The notes under the pieces were generated by a model. The model saw only the letters and a list, made by a program, of their open reading frames with translations, did not search any database and was not told the origin of the DNA. Position numbers and translations under genes: made by a program. Positions 14,682 through 22,772 of a stretch of 47,660 nucleotides of DNA are shown here, in pieces (within the stretch, counting starts at the first letter, position 1; each line of letters opens with the position of its first letter). Source of the stretch: Chloroflexota bacterium (GTDB lineage: Bacteria; Chloroflexota; Anaerolineae; Anaerolineales; Villigracilaceae); NCBI GenBank assembly GCA_016865985.1, contig VGNO01000002.1, positions 1 through 47,660 of the forward strand. The letters run 5' to 3'.

Positions 14682-16994
14682 ATGACCCTGCCCGCGCCAT
14701 CCGACCGCATCCTCAACGTCTACCTGACCATCCGCCAGTACCCGATCCTGCGCGGCCGCATCCGCGCCCGGATGCGGACAGAACTCTTCGGGCGCGGCAT
14801 CATCACCCCCGAAGCCTTCGAAGCCGAGGCGCGCGACAAGGCCATCCAGTCCCAGGCGCGAGAGGGACTCCACGACCCGTATGCCGAAGAGGCTTATGAT
14901 GTCTGGGAAAAGCGGCTGGAACGGGTGCGCGATTTCCTGACCGATTTCTATTTCGCCTACAACCTGCTGAACGAGGATTTCGAGCGCATCGTCAAGGAGA
15001 TCCTGGGTGAACGGGGCGCGGCGCCCGACCTGATCACCTTCAACCCGGAACTCGCCCCGCAGGACATGCTCTTCGAACAGGCCGAGATCATCGAAAGCCA
15101 GCCGGCTTCCAAACGCAAGAAACTGGAAGCGCGCTTGCAGGAGATCAAGGCGGCGCTGATCCGCACCATGATCAGCGACCACCTTGCCTACCTGAAGATC
15201 GCCCGCCGCTGGTTCACCGTAGCCGACCTGAAACACATCTACCAGCGCAAGATCGGCTACGGCAAGATCGGCGGGAAGTCGGCCGGCATGATGCTGGCCT
15301 ACCGCATCCTGCGCGATGTGGCCCCGCCCGAACTGCGCGCTGTCGTCCACATCCCCGATTCCTACTTCCTGGCCTCCGACCTGTTCTATACCTTCATGTC
15401 CGCCAACAGCCTGATGCACTGGTCGGACCAGAAATACAAACCCGAAGCCCAAATGCGCCAGGAATACCCCGCCATCGTGGACGATTTCGTGGCCGGCGAG
15501 TTCCCACCCGACATCCTCGACCGCCTGCGCGAGATCCTGCACGAGGCCGGCGACCGGCCGTTGATCGTGCGCTCCTCGAGCCTGCTGGAGGACAACTTCG
15601 GCGCCTCCTTCGCCGGGAAATACGACAGTTACTTCTGCCCCAACCAGGCCCCGCCGAAGGAGAACCTGGCGGCGCTGGCGCAGGCCATCGCCCGCGTCTA
15701 TGCCTCCTGTTTCAACCCCAACGCCCTGCTCTACCGCCACCACAAGGGATTGGTGGACTACGACGAGCGGATCGCGGTCCTGGTGCAGTTCGTGGAAGGG
15801 GAGCGTTTCGGCCAGTACTTCATGCCCTTCGGCGCCGGGGTGGGCTTCAGCCATAACCTCTACCGCTGGTCGCCGCAGATCCGCAAGGAGGACGGCTTCC
15901 TCAGGCTGGTGTGGGGCCTGGGGACGCGCGCCGTGGAACAGGTCGGGGACGACTACCCGCGCCTGGTGGCGCTCAGCCACCCGCGCCTGCACCCGGCCGA
16001 TTCCGCCCGCTCCATCCGCCGCTACTCGCAGCAGAAGGTGGACTTGATCGACCTCAAGGAGAACCGCCTCAAGACCCTGCCGGTGGAGCAGGCGCTCCAG
16101 GCCGGTTACCCACCCCTGCGCTACCTGGTGGAGGTGGAGGAGGACGGCTACCTCAGCCCGCTGCGCTCCAACCTGGCGGAGAGCGGACAGATGGTGGTCA
16201 CCTTCCAGGAGTTGCTGCGCCGCACCCCGTTCCCCGGGCGGATGCGCATCCTGCTCGGCCTGCTGGAGGAACATTACGGCTCCCCGGTGGACACGGAGTT
16301 CGCCTTGCGCATCCCCGACCCGCAGGCCAGTCAACCGGAAGTCGAGATCACCCTGCTGCAATGCCGCCCACAGAGCCACCTGCGCGACCTGAACGAGGTC
16401 AGCCTGCCTCCCGCCCTGGCGGAGGCGGACATCATCTTCTCCACCCGGCGGATGGTGCCGCGCGGCGCGGCGCGCAATATCCGCTACGTGCTCTTCGTCC
16501 CCCCGGAGGCCTACTTCTCACTGGAATCGGCCGCCGAACGCGCCAAACTGGAACGCGCCATCGGCCGCTTGAACAAGGCGCTCGAGAAGGAAGCCTTCAT
16601 CTGCGTCGGACCGGGGCGCTGGGGCACCTCCACCCCGGACCTGGGCGTATCCATTGCCTACGGGGACATCTACCACACCCGCGCCCTGGTCGAACTGGCG
16701 GGGGAGGGGTTCGGCCACGCCCTCGAACCATCCTTCGGCACGCATTTCTTCCAGGACCTGATGGAAGCCGGCATCTTCCCCCTGGCGGTCTACCTGGAGG
16801 ACGAGGATGTGATCTTCAACCGGGATTTCTTCGAGAAAAGCCCCAACCGGATCGAGCAGTGGATCACGCTGGACGCCTCCCTCCAACCCTGCCTGCGCCT
16901 GCTGGCCGTGGCCGATTACCGCCCCGGCTGCCACCTGGACCTGGTGATGAACGACGACCTCGGGCGGGCGGCGGCCTTCCTCCAGCCGGATTGA
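14682..16994 (+). CDS. PEP/pyruvate-binding domain protein (PPDK N-terminal-like)
   Basis: 770 aa. An N-terminal helical region of about 180 residues precedes an ATP-grasp domain as in PEP synthase and pyruvate phosphate dikinase: IGYGKIGGKSAGMMLAYRIL, PLIVRSSSLLEDNFGASFAGKYDSYFC and AQAIARVYASCFNPNALLYR. The C-terminal part (FICVGPGRWGTSTPDLGVSIAYGDIYHTRALVEL, PSFGTHFFQDLMEAGIFPLAVYL) is the extension typical of stand-alone members. The phospho-histidine domain (TCGGRTSHAA-type) and the TIM-barrel PEP domain are absent, so it cannot carry out the full synthase reaction. It may bind ATP and phosphorylate or regulate another target. Start chosen at the ATG with a -10 at 6 nt. Confidence 0.82.
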   Translation: MTLPAPSDRILNVYLTIRQYPILRGRIRARMRTELFGRGIITPEAFEAEARDKAIQSQAREGLHDPYAEEAYDVWEKRLERVRDFLTDFYFAYNLLNEDFERIVKEILGERGAAPDLITFNPELAPQDMLFEQAEIIESQPASKRKKLEARLQEIKAALIRTMISDHLAYLKIARRWFTVADLKHIYQRKIGYGKIGGKSAGMMLAYRILRDVAPPELRAVVHIPDSYFLASDLFYTFMSANSLMHWSDQKYKPEAQMRQEYPAIVDDFVAGEFPPDILDRLREILHEAGDRPLIVRSSSLLEDNFGASFAGKYDSYFCPNQAPPKENLAALAQAIARVYASCFNPNALLYRHHKGLVDYDERIAVLVQFVEGERFGQYFMPFGAGVGFSHNLYRWSPQIRKEDGFLRLVWGLGTRAVEQVGDDYPRLVALSHPRLHPADSARSIRRYSQQKVDLIDLKENRLKTLPVEQALQAGYPPLRYLVEVEEDGYLSPLRSNLAESGQMVVTFQELLRRTPFPGRMRILLGLLEEHYGSPVDTEFALRIPDPQASQPEVEITLLQCRPQSHLRDLNEVSLPPALAEADIIFSTRRMVPRGAARNIRYVLFVPPEAYFSLESAAERAKLERAIGRLNKALEKEAFICVGPGRWGTSTPDLGVSIAYGDIYHTRALVELAGEGFGHALEPSFGTHFFQDLMEAGIFPLAVYLEDEDVIFNRDFFEKSPNRIEQWITLDASLQPCLRLLAVADYRPGCHLDLVMNDDLGRAAAFLQPD

Positions 16995-17088
16995 AACCTG
17001 GAGGCGCAGGCGCGGGGAACCTCGTCAATGGATCGCGGAAAACGCGGATGAAGGCGGAGATTTTGAGGATAGGGGATTGACAGGGATG

Positions 17089-17094
17089 CTATAA
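17089..17094 (+). promoter_or_regulatory. Possible extended -10 (TGCTATAAT) ahead of the cassette cluster
   Basis: The 300-nt gap 16995-17294 holds this TGC-TATAAT motif, the hairpin GTTGGGTT...AACCCAAC (17107-17133) and attC-like site 0. The motif could transcribe the cassette cluster. The TTGACA 7 nt before it is too close to be its -35. Confidence 0.35.
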
Positions 17095-17126
17095 TGATTT
17101 CAGCAGTTGGGTTTTCACCTGTATTA

Positions 17127-17252
17127 ACCCAACACCGTATAAAGGCCGAATCGTTTCGCCCGTTATCCCCTACGGGGACACGTACGGATCGCCTGTAAGC
17201 CGTTACGAAGTACCCCGCAGGGGTATGCAATCCGCTTATACGCGAGTTAGCC
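17127..17252 (+). repeat. attC-like site 0
   Basis: R'' ACCCAAC and R' GTTAGCC enclose 112 nt. The arms pair through ACC-GTATAA on the left and TTATAC-GCGA on the right. The interior holds CCCCTACGGGG and TACCCCGCAGGGGTA hairpins. It lies before the beta-propeller lipoprotein, so it would be the site of a lost upstream cassette. Confidence 0.45.
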
Positions 17253-17294
17253 GCAACTTGGTCCTATGAAGAATCTAAAACCGGGCGAAAAAAC

Positions 17295-18650
17295 ATGAAC
17301 CGCGCACTGTCATTACTCCTAAGCATTATCCTATTCGCTCCCCTGCTTGCTGCCTGCGGAAACCAAGCCACGTCTACACCCGCAAACACACCACGACATC
17401 CAAACGCCACGTCAATTTTCACCCCTGCCGTCGCACCAACGTCAACCGCAACCCCTGTGCCGGAAGTGCTCTTTCAAGAATTGAGCAGAACCTGGCGGGT
17501 GGCTTATTGGGACACTGCATCCGACCAGGCTTGTGCGATGTACGGGGATGGCTCCGGAAAAATATGTACGCCTCTTCTGGATGCATATCAATTTTTTGGA
17601 GAATCCTGGTCTCCGGATGGCACCCGCCTGATCTTCACAGACGTTTTCGGCCTCTCGATTTGGAGATTGGATGGAGGCATCACCCCTTTCCAGGTAAATC
17701 CCGGCATCGCTTTTCGAGCGCCTGACTGGTCTCCGGACGGGAAATATATCGCCTTCCAGTCCACCGAGCTGGGGCGTACCTTGGGTCAATCTATTGCGAT
17801 GGATATATTCGTAAACAGCCTGGATGGTGCCATTCACCGCAATATCACCCGGTATCTCACCACCGATAAACCGGACAGTCAAAACCCCGATTGGTCGCCG
17901 GATGGATCGATGATCGCTTTTGACTCAAATGGCACCAAGCCGAATCCCAATTATCCGGAAAATCCCTGGCGCTTTATCCCCGATGATACTGATATCTATG
18001 TTGTATCCCCGGATGGGAACGATCTAAAAAGGCTGACTTACAGCGAGGCCGAGGATGTTGTACCGGTCTGGTCGCCAGATGGCCTGCAAATCGCCTTCCT
18101 GAGCGACCGAGGCGGATCCTACGGTCTCTACATCATGAATGCCGATGGGACAGACACCCGGTATGTGGCTCCCCTTGCGATTAATAATTTCCGGTATGAT
18201 GGGGATACCGATTATTCCTGGTTGCCGAACGGAAAATTCATCCTGTTCAAAGACCAACTCATCGATTTAGAAAGCGGAGCTATTTCAGGGCTTTCTTTCC
18301 CATTCAGTTCTTATGGCGGAACCTGGTTGATGGGCGATACAGATTCAACCATAGTACCCATCCCCACCCCTCACTGTGCCTACGGTTGGAGCCGGCTGTA
18401 CATTGGTGCTCATGCCGTCGTATCCGGCGGAACGAGTGACCCACCCAACCGAGTCCGCTCCATGCCGAGCACGACAGCCGAGATCATCCATCAAATTTAC
18501 CCAGGCGCGATCGTGAAAATACTGGAAGGCCCGGTCTGCGCAGACGGATTGGTATTCTGGAAAGTGGAAAATAAAACCATCCCAGGCGGCTTGGGCTGGA
18601 CAGCCGAAGGTGATGGAACCGTGTATTTCATTGAACCCCCCACACCGTGA
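17295..18650 (+). CDS. TolB/PD40-type beta-propeller lipoprotein with SH3-like C-terminus
   Basis: 451 aa. A lipoprotein signal (LSLLLSIILFAPLLAACGNQ; lipobox LAAC) is followed by a Thr/Pro-rich linker. Four or more WSPDG propeller blades follow (SWSPDGTRLIFTD, DWSPDGKYIAFQS, DWSPDGSMIAFDS, VWSPDGLQIAFLSD), as in TolB-like proteins. The last 90 residues (NRVRSMPSTTAEIIHQIYPGAIVKILEGPVCADGLVFWKVE...GLGWTAEG) look like an SH3b domain, which often binds cell wall. The protein is probably tethered to the outer face of the membrane. It is the first cargo gene of the cassette cluster and is moderately lower in GC than the host. No Shine-Dalgarno sequence is obvious. Confidence 0.8.
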   Translation: MNRALSLLLSIILFAPLLAACGNQATSTPANTPRHPNATSIFTPAVAPTSTATPVPEVLFQELSRTWRVAYWDTASDQACAMYGDGSGKICTPLLDAYQFFGESWSPDGTRLIFTDVFGLSIWRLDGGITPFQVNPGIAFRAPDWSPDGKYIAFQSTELGRTLGQSIAMDIFVNSLDGAIHRNITRYLTTDKPDSQNPDWSPDGSMIAFDSNGTKPNPNYPENPWRFIPDDTDIYVVSPDGNDLKRLTYSEAEDVVPVWSPDGLQIAFLSDRGGSYGLYIMNADGTDTRYVAPLAINNFRYDGDTDYSWLPNGKFILFKDQLIDLESGAISGLSFPFSSYGGTWLMGDTDSTIVPIPTPHCAYGWSRLYIGAHAVVSGGTSDPPNRVRSMPSTTAEIIHQIYPGAIVKILEGPVCADGLVFWKVENKTIPGGLGWTAEGDGTVYFIEPPTP

Positions 18651-18683
18651 TGAGATGACCATGGAATACCAATGAAAATCGGC

Positions 18684-18807
18684 GGCTAACATCGGCTCCA
18701 AGCGACAGCGGCTCCGCCGCTGGTGGTACGCACTCGGCATGAAGTGGCGCTTTACTGCAAACGATTCTCGGTCACACCGCCGCTGCGCTTGAGCCAAGCC
18801 GTTGGGC
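18684..18807 (+). repeat. attC-like site 1
   Basis: R'' GGCTAAC and R' GTTGGGC. The arm GGCTCCAAGCGACAGCGGC on the left pairs with GCCGCTGCGCTTGAGCC on the right, leaving single extrahelical bases on one arm, which is the hallmark of attC strand recognition. The left arm is identical over 26 nt to that of site 2. Confidence 0.62.
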
Positions 18808-18852
18808 TGGCGGAGTGGCAGGTAAGTTTTTTTCCATTCAGTGGAGAAAACA

Positions 18853-19449
18853 ATGAACCGTGTTCAGAAAATCTACATCCTAACAATCCTGATGATGCTT
18901 GCCGGTATCGGGGCCGTCTTCTATTGGAGTTTCCTGGGACCCGACCACATCGTGATCACCGCCAGGTCACTGCCTGAATTGGTGGAAAGTGGGGAGCTAG
19001 AACCGATCCTCATATTTCTATTTATCCTGCTCATCGCTTGCCTAGCTCCCCTGCCATTCCTGCGGTTTGTCTTTCCCCGTGAGGTTAAGGATGGCATCGA
19101 AGCGCAAGCGAAAGTTCTTGAGGTGTGGGATACCCGCGTAACGGTAAACGACAACCCGCAGATCGGCCTGCTGCTGGAAATCTCACCGCCAGGCGAGAGT
19201 CCTCTCCAGGTCAAGGTGAAAATGGTGGTCTCGCGACTCAATGCGGCACTGGTGCAACCTGGCATCATAGCTGACGTGAGATACGATCCACGGAATCCGA
19301 AGCGGATGCGCGTACTGAACTTGCATATCGACGGGTCCGATCCCGGGGCAGCATCCCGGCTCGAAGAACTCAAATCCCTGCGCGATGATGGTTTGATCAG
19401 CGCGGAAGAATACAAACAAAAACGGGAAGAAATCTTGAGAGACCTGTGA
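18853..19449 (+). CDS. Membrane protein with C-terminal SHOCT domain
   Basis: 198 aa from the ATG at 18853, with GGAG 7 nt upstream; the GTG at 18841 is less likely. Two N-terminal transmembrane helices (IYILTILMMLAGIGAVFYWSFL, PILIFLFILLIACLAPLPFL) are followed by a beta-rich domain (AQAKVLEVWDTRVTVNDNPQIGLLLEISPPG) of the DUF3592 or DUF4131-like type. The protein ends in a SHOCT motif (LEELKSLRDDGLISAEEYKQKREEIL), a short helix pair found in many membrane proteins of unknown role. It is the second cassette, with attC-like sites on both sides. Confidence 0.75.
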   Translation: MNRVQKIYILTILMMLAGIGAVFYWSFLGPDHIVITARSLPELVESGELEPILIFLFILLIACLAPLPFLRFVFPREVKDGIEAQAKVLEVWDTRVTVNDNPQIGLLLEISPPGESPLQVKVKMVVSRLNAALVQPGIIADVRYDPRNPKRMRVLNLHIDGSDPGAASRLEELKSLRDDGLISAEEYKQKREEILRDL

Positions 19450-19513
19450 TGCGCTAGTCATTTGGCTGTATTTCCTTGGATCGGCGGTAAGGGAGCTTGT
19501 TTTATCTTCCGCT

Positions 19514-19637
19514 GCCCAACATCGGCTCCAAGCGACAGCGGCTACGCCGCTGCGGGTACGCACTTGGCTTGCAAAAATGGCGGTAGAATGCAAGCGAGTC
19601 CCGCTCGCTCCGCCGCCGCTGATGCGCCACGTTGGGC
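19514..19637 (+). repeat. attC-like site 2
   Basis: R'' GCCCAAC and R' GTTGGGC are perfectly complementary. The left arm AACATCGGCTCCAAGCGACAGCGGCT matches site 1 exactly, and GGTACGCACT is shared further in. Near-identical attC sites in one array are typical of sedentary chromosomal integrons. Confidence 0.62.
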
Positions 19638-19819
19638 AACCCAAGAGCAAAACCACCTTTGAATTGCAAGTTTATTTATGGTTTGTCTCAAAAAGAAAAG
19701 TCATTCTTTGAGTCTAGGTAAATCCTTTTTCAGTTTTTATTTCTCTATCAAAAGCCAAGTTTTTTCGAGTAAGATTTCAATCATAAGGTTGTAGGTTTTC
19801 ATTTGAAAAGAGGCTGAAT

Positions 19820-20035
19820 ATGAAAAATGGAAAATGTATTAAATGCACCTCAGATAATGTTTTTGTCAAAGAATATGAGTTGAACACATTAACACTAAAC
19901 GGAACTCGTATTGCCAACCAAAGTTACATTTGCACCGATTGCGGATACTTCGAGACCTATATAACTGACAAAGCCGCATTAGGAAAAATTATCACGCGCG
20001 CTGAAAAATTAGGGGATTGGAAAAAGGTAAAATGA
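19820..20035 (+). CDS. Small zinc-ribbon protein
   Basis: 71 aa with GAGG 7 nt before the start. Two CxxC pairs (CIKC near the N-terminus and CTDC in the middle) form a zinc ribbon. The body (NGTRIANQSYICTDCGYFETYITDK) resembles small zinc-ribbon nucleic-acid-binding-like proteins common as single domains. Codon use is strongly AT-rich, unlike the host, which fits a transferred cassette. The 180-nt upstream spacer is also AT-rich with no other gene. Confidence 0.75.
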   Translation: MKNGKCIKCTSDNVFVKEYELNTLTLNGTRIANQSYICTDCGYFETYITDKAALGKIITRAEKLGDWKKVK

Positions 20036-20141
20036 TTAGGTTCAAACCAAATTTGGCACACTTACTATTTGTAGTTGCTAAAATTTGGAGTTGTCAGCGG
20101 CGGTATTTTTATATGCCATCGTTTTGGTAAATAGAAAAGTT

Positions 20142-20201
20142 GCCCAACAAAGCGTTCTCAGAAACCGCCCATTTTCTAAAGGGGAAAAAGCCTGGTCGGG
20201 C
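20142..20201 (+). repeat. attC-like site 3 (short, degenerate)
   Basis: R'' GCCCAAC and a mutated R' GTCGGGC, 60 nt in all. The arms CAAAGCGTTCTC and AAAAAGCCTGG pair only imperfectly. A second R'' copy (GCCCAAC, 20232-20238) follows 30 nt later. Confidence 0.35.
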
Positions 20202-20231
20202 AAAGCGATCCCGCGAATTCAGAACTAACTT

Positions 20232-20812
20232 GCCCAACATAACCAAATATCGTGCACTCTTGAAAATGCAAAGCAGGCATTCTCAAACCGAGGACGCCCT
20301 TCGACAGACTCAGGACAAGCCTTTTCGTTTGGGGTTCCCGGCGCTCAAGCCGGGACGAGTTGGTATCCCAGTTTCGCCGCTTTCTTGCTCACGTATTTCA
20401 ACTGCTGTTCCTGGTATTTCTTCTCGTACTCATCCACACTGATCGTTTCGTATTCCACTTTGTATTTCAGCATCCGGTACACCACCCGTGCGATCGCATG
20501 CGCCGTGGCTATAGTCGCCTGCGCAGGCCCAATCGTGCTCTCAATCGCCGGTACTGCACTCCGAACACACAGTCCGCCTGCTTGACCGACTGCGCCGCAA
20601 TACGGAAAGCCTGCATGCGCGGCGGAAAGTGGATGTATAATGCAGATTATTCGCCGCTGGCCCACAATATCGGCAAGATCCACACTCTCGGAGCGCCGCG
20701 CTAAGTCCACAAGGACCGCCCAGCCGCCATCCCTGACGGAATTCGAGCCCTGGGTCTTCCGGCAGCCTTGCGGCTTGGCTGGAATTTGGGTTTTTCGACA
20801 GTCTCGTTGGGC
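20232..20812 (+). repeat. attC-like arms interrupted by an IS110 remnant
   Basis: An inverse core site GCCCAAC (20232) and a core site GTTGGGC (20806) flank the decayed transposase. The right arm TTCGACAGTCTCGTTGGGC is also found at site 6. The element may have been inserted into or near an attC, splitting it. No intact gene lies in 20036-20889. Confidence 0.35.
20345..20650 (-). pseudogene. Decayed IS110-type transposase (C-terminal fragment)
   Basis: One minus frame reads MQAFRIAAQSVKQADCVFGVQYRRLRARLG. After a frameshift the next frame reads GPAQATIATAHAIARVVYRMLKYKVEYETISVDEYEKKYQEQQLKYVSKKAAKLGYQLVPA. Joined, these match the C-terminal Transposase_20 region of IS110/IS116/IS902-type transposases, which ends in a helix-rich tail. 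The N-terminal DEDD catalytic domain is missing, and no inverted repeats are seen (the family lacks long ones). The fragment is inactive and opposite in direction to the cassettes. Confidence 0.6.
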
Positions 20813-20889
20813 GGCCAGGGCAGGGACCAGGGCTTGAGTGTATTCCGATGTCTCGGTGCAGGCTGCTCATGCAAGGTGAGGAAGGGACG

Positions 20890-21606
20890 ATGGAGTCAGT
20901 TCCGGAAGGACTCGCTCTGATTCCCGGCGGCCACTTTCTGATGGGCGCGGACGAGGGCAGGGACCATAGCCCAATCCATAGCGTCTACATCAACTCGTTC
21001 CTCATGGACAGGTACGAGGTCACCAACGCGCGATATCTCCAGTTCTGCCAGGCGACAGCGCACAGACTGCCCGCCTTCTGGGGCATGGATCAGTTCCGGA
21101 GCGGGCCCCGCTATCCGGAACATCCAGTTGTCGGAGTGAGTTGGCTTGATGCCCAAGTGTATGCAACATGGATTGGAATGAGGCTGCCGACGGAAGCAGA
21201 GTGGGAGTATGCGGCTAGAGGAGGGTTGGCCGGCAAGAACTATCCCAACGGGGATACGCTCAACGCCCCCGATGGGAACTTTGTCAGGTCGGGGCAGGGT
21301 GGTCCTGTAGCGGTTGGCAGCTATCCCGCCAATGGCTATGGTCTCTATGACATGCAGGGAAATGTGGTCGAATGGGTGTGGGACTACTACGATGCTCACT
21401 ACTATGCTTCATCCCCAACGGAGAACCCCAGGGGGCCCGAGGCTGTAGACCTGCGGCCGGAGCCAGTCAGGTTCCGCGTCATTCGCGGAGGCGGCTGGCA
21501 CTCAGGCCCCTACTGTAGCAGGGTGTACTATCGCAACGCGCTTCCCGCCAACTGGCTGGATTTCAATGTGGGCTTCCGATGCGTCAGAGATGGGCAGGTT
21601 CGGTAG
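20890..21606 (+). CDS. FGE/SUMF1-fold protein lacking the first catalytic cysteine
   Basis: 238 aa from the ATG at 20890, with GAGGAAGGG just upstream. Typical formylglycine-generating-enzyme segments are present: LIPGGHFLMGADEG, DRYEVTNARYLQFC, HPVVGVSWLDAQVYATWIGMRLPTEAEWEYAARGG, YGLYDMQGNVVEWVWDYY and RVIRGGGWHSGPYCSRVYYRN...VGFRCVR. In true FGE the last block carries two copper-binding cysteines (GGSFLC...YC). Here only the second remains and the first is replaced by WHSG. Sulfatase activation is therefore doubtful; many FGE-fold proteins act as binding or C-C/C-S forming domains instead. There is no signal peptide and no sulfatase gene nearby. It is a cassette cargo gene. Confidence 0.85.
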   Translation: MESVPEGLALIPGGHFLMGADEGRDHSPIHSVYINSFLMDRYEVTNARYLQFCQATAHRLPAFWGMDQFRSGPRYPEHPVVGVSWLDAQVYATWIGMRLPTEAEWEYAARGGLAGKNYPNGDTLNAPDGNFVRSGQGGPVAVGSYPANGYGLYDMQGNVVEWVWDYYDAHYYASSPTENPRGPEAVDLRPEPVRFRVIRGGGWHSGPYCSRVYYRNALPANWLDFNVGFRCVRDGQVR

Positions 21607-21668
21607 GGCTCTGGCACAACCGGCAGGTAGCTTCGGACCCAGAGACAGAGTGACGGGCGCCAGCGTCC

Positions 21669-21797
21669 GCCCAACAACTCGCTACAACTGACCCGGCTGG
21701 CGGGCGGAAATGCAGGCGTTCCTTGCCCACAAAGGTGCGCGACAATCAGTCGGACGATGCCCGAGCCACCTGGCAGCTGAGCTCGAGGCCGTTGGCA
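21669..21797 (+). repeat. attC-like site 4
   Basis: R'' GCCCAAC and an imperfect R' GTTGGCA. The inner arms pair in part (CTCG...ACTG against CAGCTGAGCTCGAGG). It separates the FGE-fold gene from MazEF. Confidence 0.45.
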
Positions 21798-21876
21798 CAC
21801 CCCTTGCAAAATCTGTACTTGAAAAATTCAGCAAAAAGGTGTATCTTTGTTGTAGAAACGAACAGGAGATAACCTT

Positions 21877-22119
21877 ATGCTCACAAAAGTTCAGAAATGG
21901 GGCAATAGTCTTGCCCTCCGAATACCAAAAGCCTTTGCGGTTGACGCTCAATTGGAAAATGATTCTTTCGTAGAAATAAGCATCATAAAAGGCAAAATTA
22001 TTGTTACGCCAGTTCCAGCGCCAAGTTGGACGCTCGATGAATTGCTTGCAGGCATAACGAAAAATAATCTTCATAATGAAACTGATACGGGTTTTGCCGT
22101 AGGAAATGAAGTTTGGTGA
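21877..22119 (+). CDS. mazE: MazE-like antitoxin (AbrB/SpoVT fold)
   Basis: 80 aa with AGGAG 9 nt upstream. The N-terminus (MLTKVQKWGNSLALRIPKAFAVDAQLENDSFVEISIIKGKIIVTP) is the swapped-hairpin AbrB/MazE DNA-binding domain. The flexible C-terminal tail (WTLDELLAGITKNN) would bind and block MazF. Its stop lies 4 nt before the toxin start. It is AT-rich and lies alone with mazF between two attC-like sites. Such toxin-antitoxin pairs are known to stabilise integron arrays. Confidence 0.88.
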   Translation: MLTKVQKWGNSLALRIPKAFAVDAQLENDSFVEISIIKGKIIVTPVPAPSWTLDELLAGITKNNLHNETDTGFAVGNEVW

Positions 22120-22123
22120 ACCT

Positions 22124-22474
22124 ATGGCATACGTTCCCGATAGAGGCGACATCATTTGGGTTATGTTTAATCCACAAGCAGGGCATGAACAAGCAGGTCA
22201 TAGACCAGCGTTGGTTTTGTCCCCGAAAGCATATAACGGTAAAGTTGGTTTAGCAATTCTTTGCCCAATAACGAGTCAGGTAAAAGGCTATCCATTTGAA
22301 GTTTTGATACCTGAAGGATTAGAAGTAAAAGGCGTAATTTTATCTGACCAAGTAAAAAGCCTTGATTGGAAAGCAAGAAAAGCGGAATTTGCTTGTAAAT
22401 TGCCACATGAAAAATATAATGAAGTCGTGAAAAAATTAAGCGCTTTGATTCGCGAGCAACTTCAAAATATGTAG
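22124..22474 (+). CDS. mazF: MazF-like mRNA interferase toxin
   Basis: 116 aa from the ATG at 22124, with GGTGA 5 nt upstream. The alternative ATG at 22106 overlaps mazE and adds MKFGEP, which is not typical. The canonical motif MAYVPDRGDIIWVMFNPQAGHEQAGHRPALVLSP is followed by AILCPITSQVKGYPFEV and VKGVILSDQVKSLDW, all conserved in PemK/MazF endoribonucleases that cut single-stranded RNA at short sites. No truncation is visible, so the toxin should be active and held in check by MazE. Confidence 0.9.
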   Translation: MAYVPDRGDIIWVMFNPQAGHEQAGHRPALVLSPKAYNGKVGLAILCPITSQVKGYPFEVLIPEGLEVKGVILSDQVKSLDWKARKAEFACKLPHEKYNEVVKKLSALIREQLQNM

Positions 22475-22497
22475 TCGAGTCTTGCATAACAAGAGCG

Positions 22498-22721
22498 TGC
22501 CAACAAAGCGTGCAGTGGATTGGCGGGATTCTGCGGCTTCGAGAAACATATTTCCCTGGGAGAGCGCCAGGACAGGCTGGCTTCGAGTTTTTTCTGCTCC
22601 CAATCCTTATCCACGCCCGCCTGGTTGTCGAGCTTGTCGAGACACACACGCAGGTACCGATAACTTGCAGTGTCAAGGGATTTGCTCGCACCGCCGTTGC
22701 GCGTGTGCCATTCCGTTGGGC
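22498..22721 (+). repeat. attC-like site 5 (long)
   Basis: Inverse core TGCCAAC and core GTTGGGC. GCGTGCA...TTGGCGG on the left pairs loosely with CCGCCGTTGCGCGTGTGCC on the right. At 224 nt it is longer than most known attC sites, so boundaries are uncertain. The hexanucleotide-rich interior holds the inverted pair GTCGAGCTTGTCGAGAC. Confidence 0.45.
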
Positions 22722-22772
22722 GGCACGGATGGAAGTGGTAAGATAAGAAATCATTTGTTTGAGGGTAACTTT

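Noticed and set aside
14460-16379. 639-aa minus-strand ORF opposite the PEP-binding gene
   Set aside because: It is antisense to a gene with clear ATP-grasp motifs, has no recognisable domain, and is rich in shadow-type residues.
17077-17094. TTGACA...TATAAT as a full promoter
   Set aside because: Only 7 nt separate the hexamers, so they cannot be used together; at most the TGC-TATAAT extended -10 could work.
17100-17294. attI site of a full integron
   Set aside because: No integrase gene is nearby and the site found there has attC-like paired arms, so I list it as attC-like instead.
20140-20442. 100-aa plus-strand ORF between the zinc-ribbon and FGE-fold genes
   Set aside because: It runs through attC-like arms and the antisense of the transposase remnant; no domain and no ribosome-binding site.
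22106-22123. Earlier MazF start
   Set aside because: The ATG at 22106 overlaps mazE and adds residues outside the family consensus; 22124 has a better-placed ribosome-binding site.
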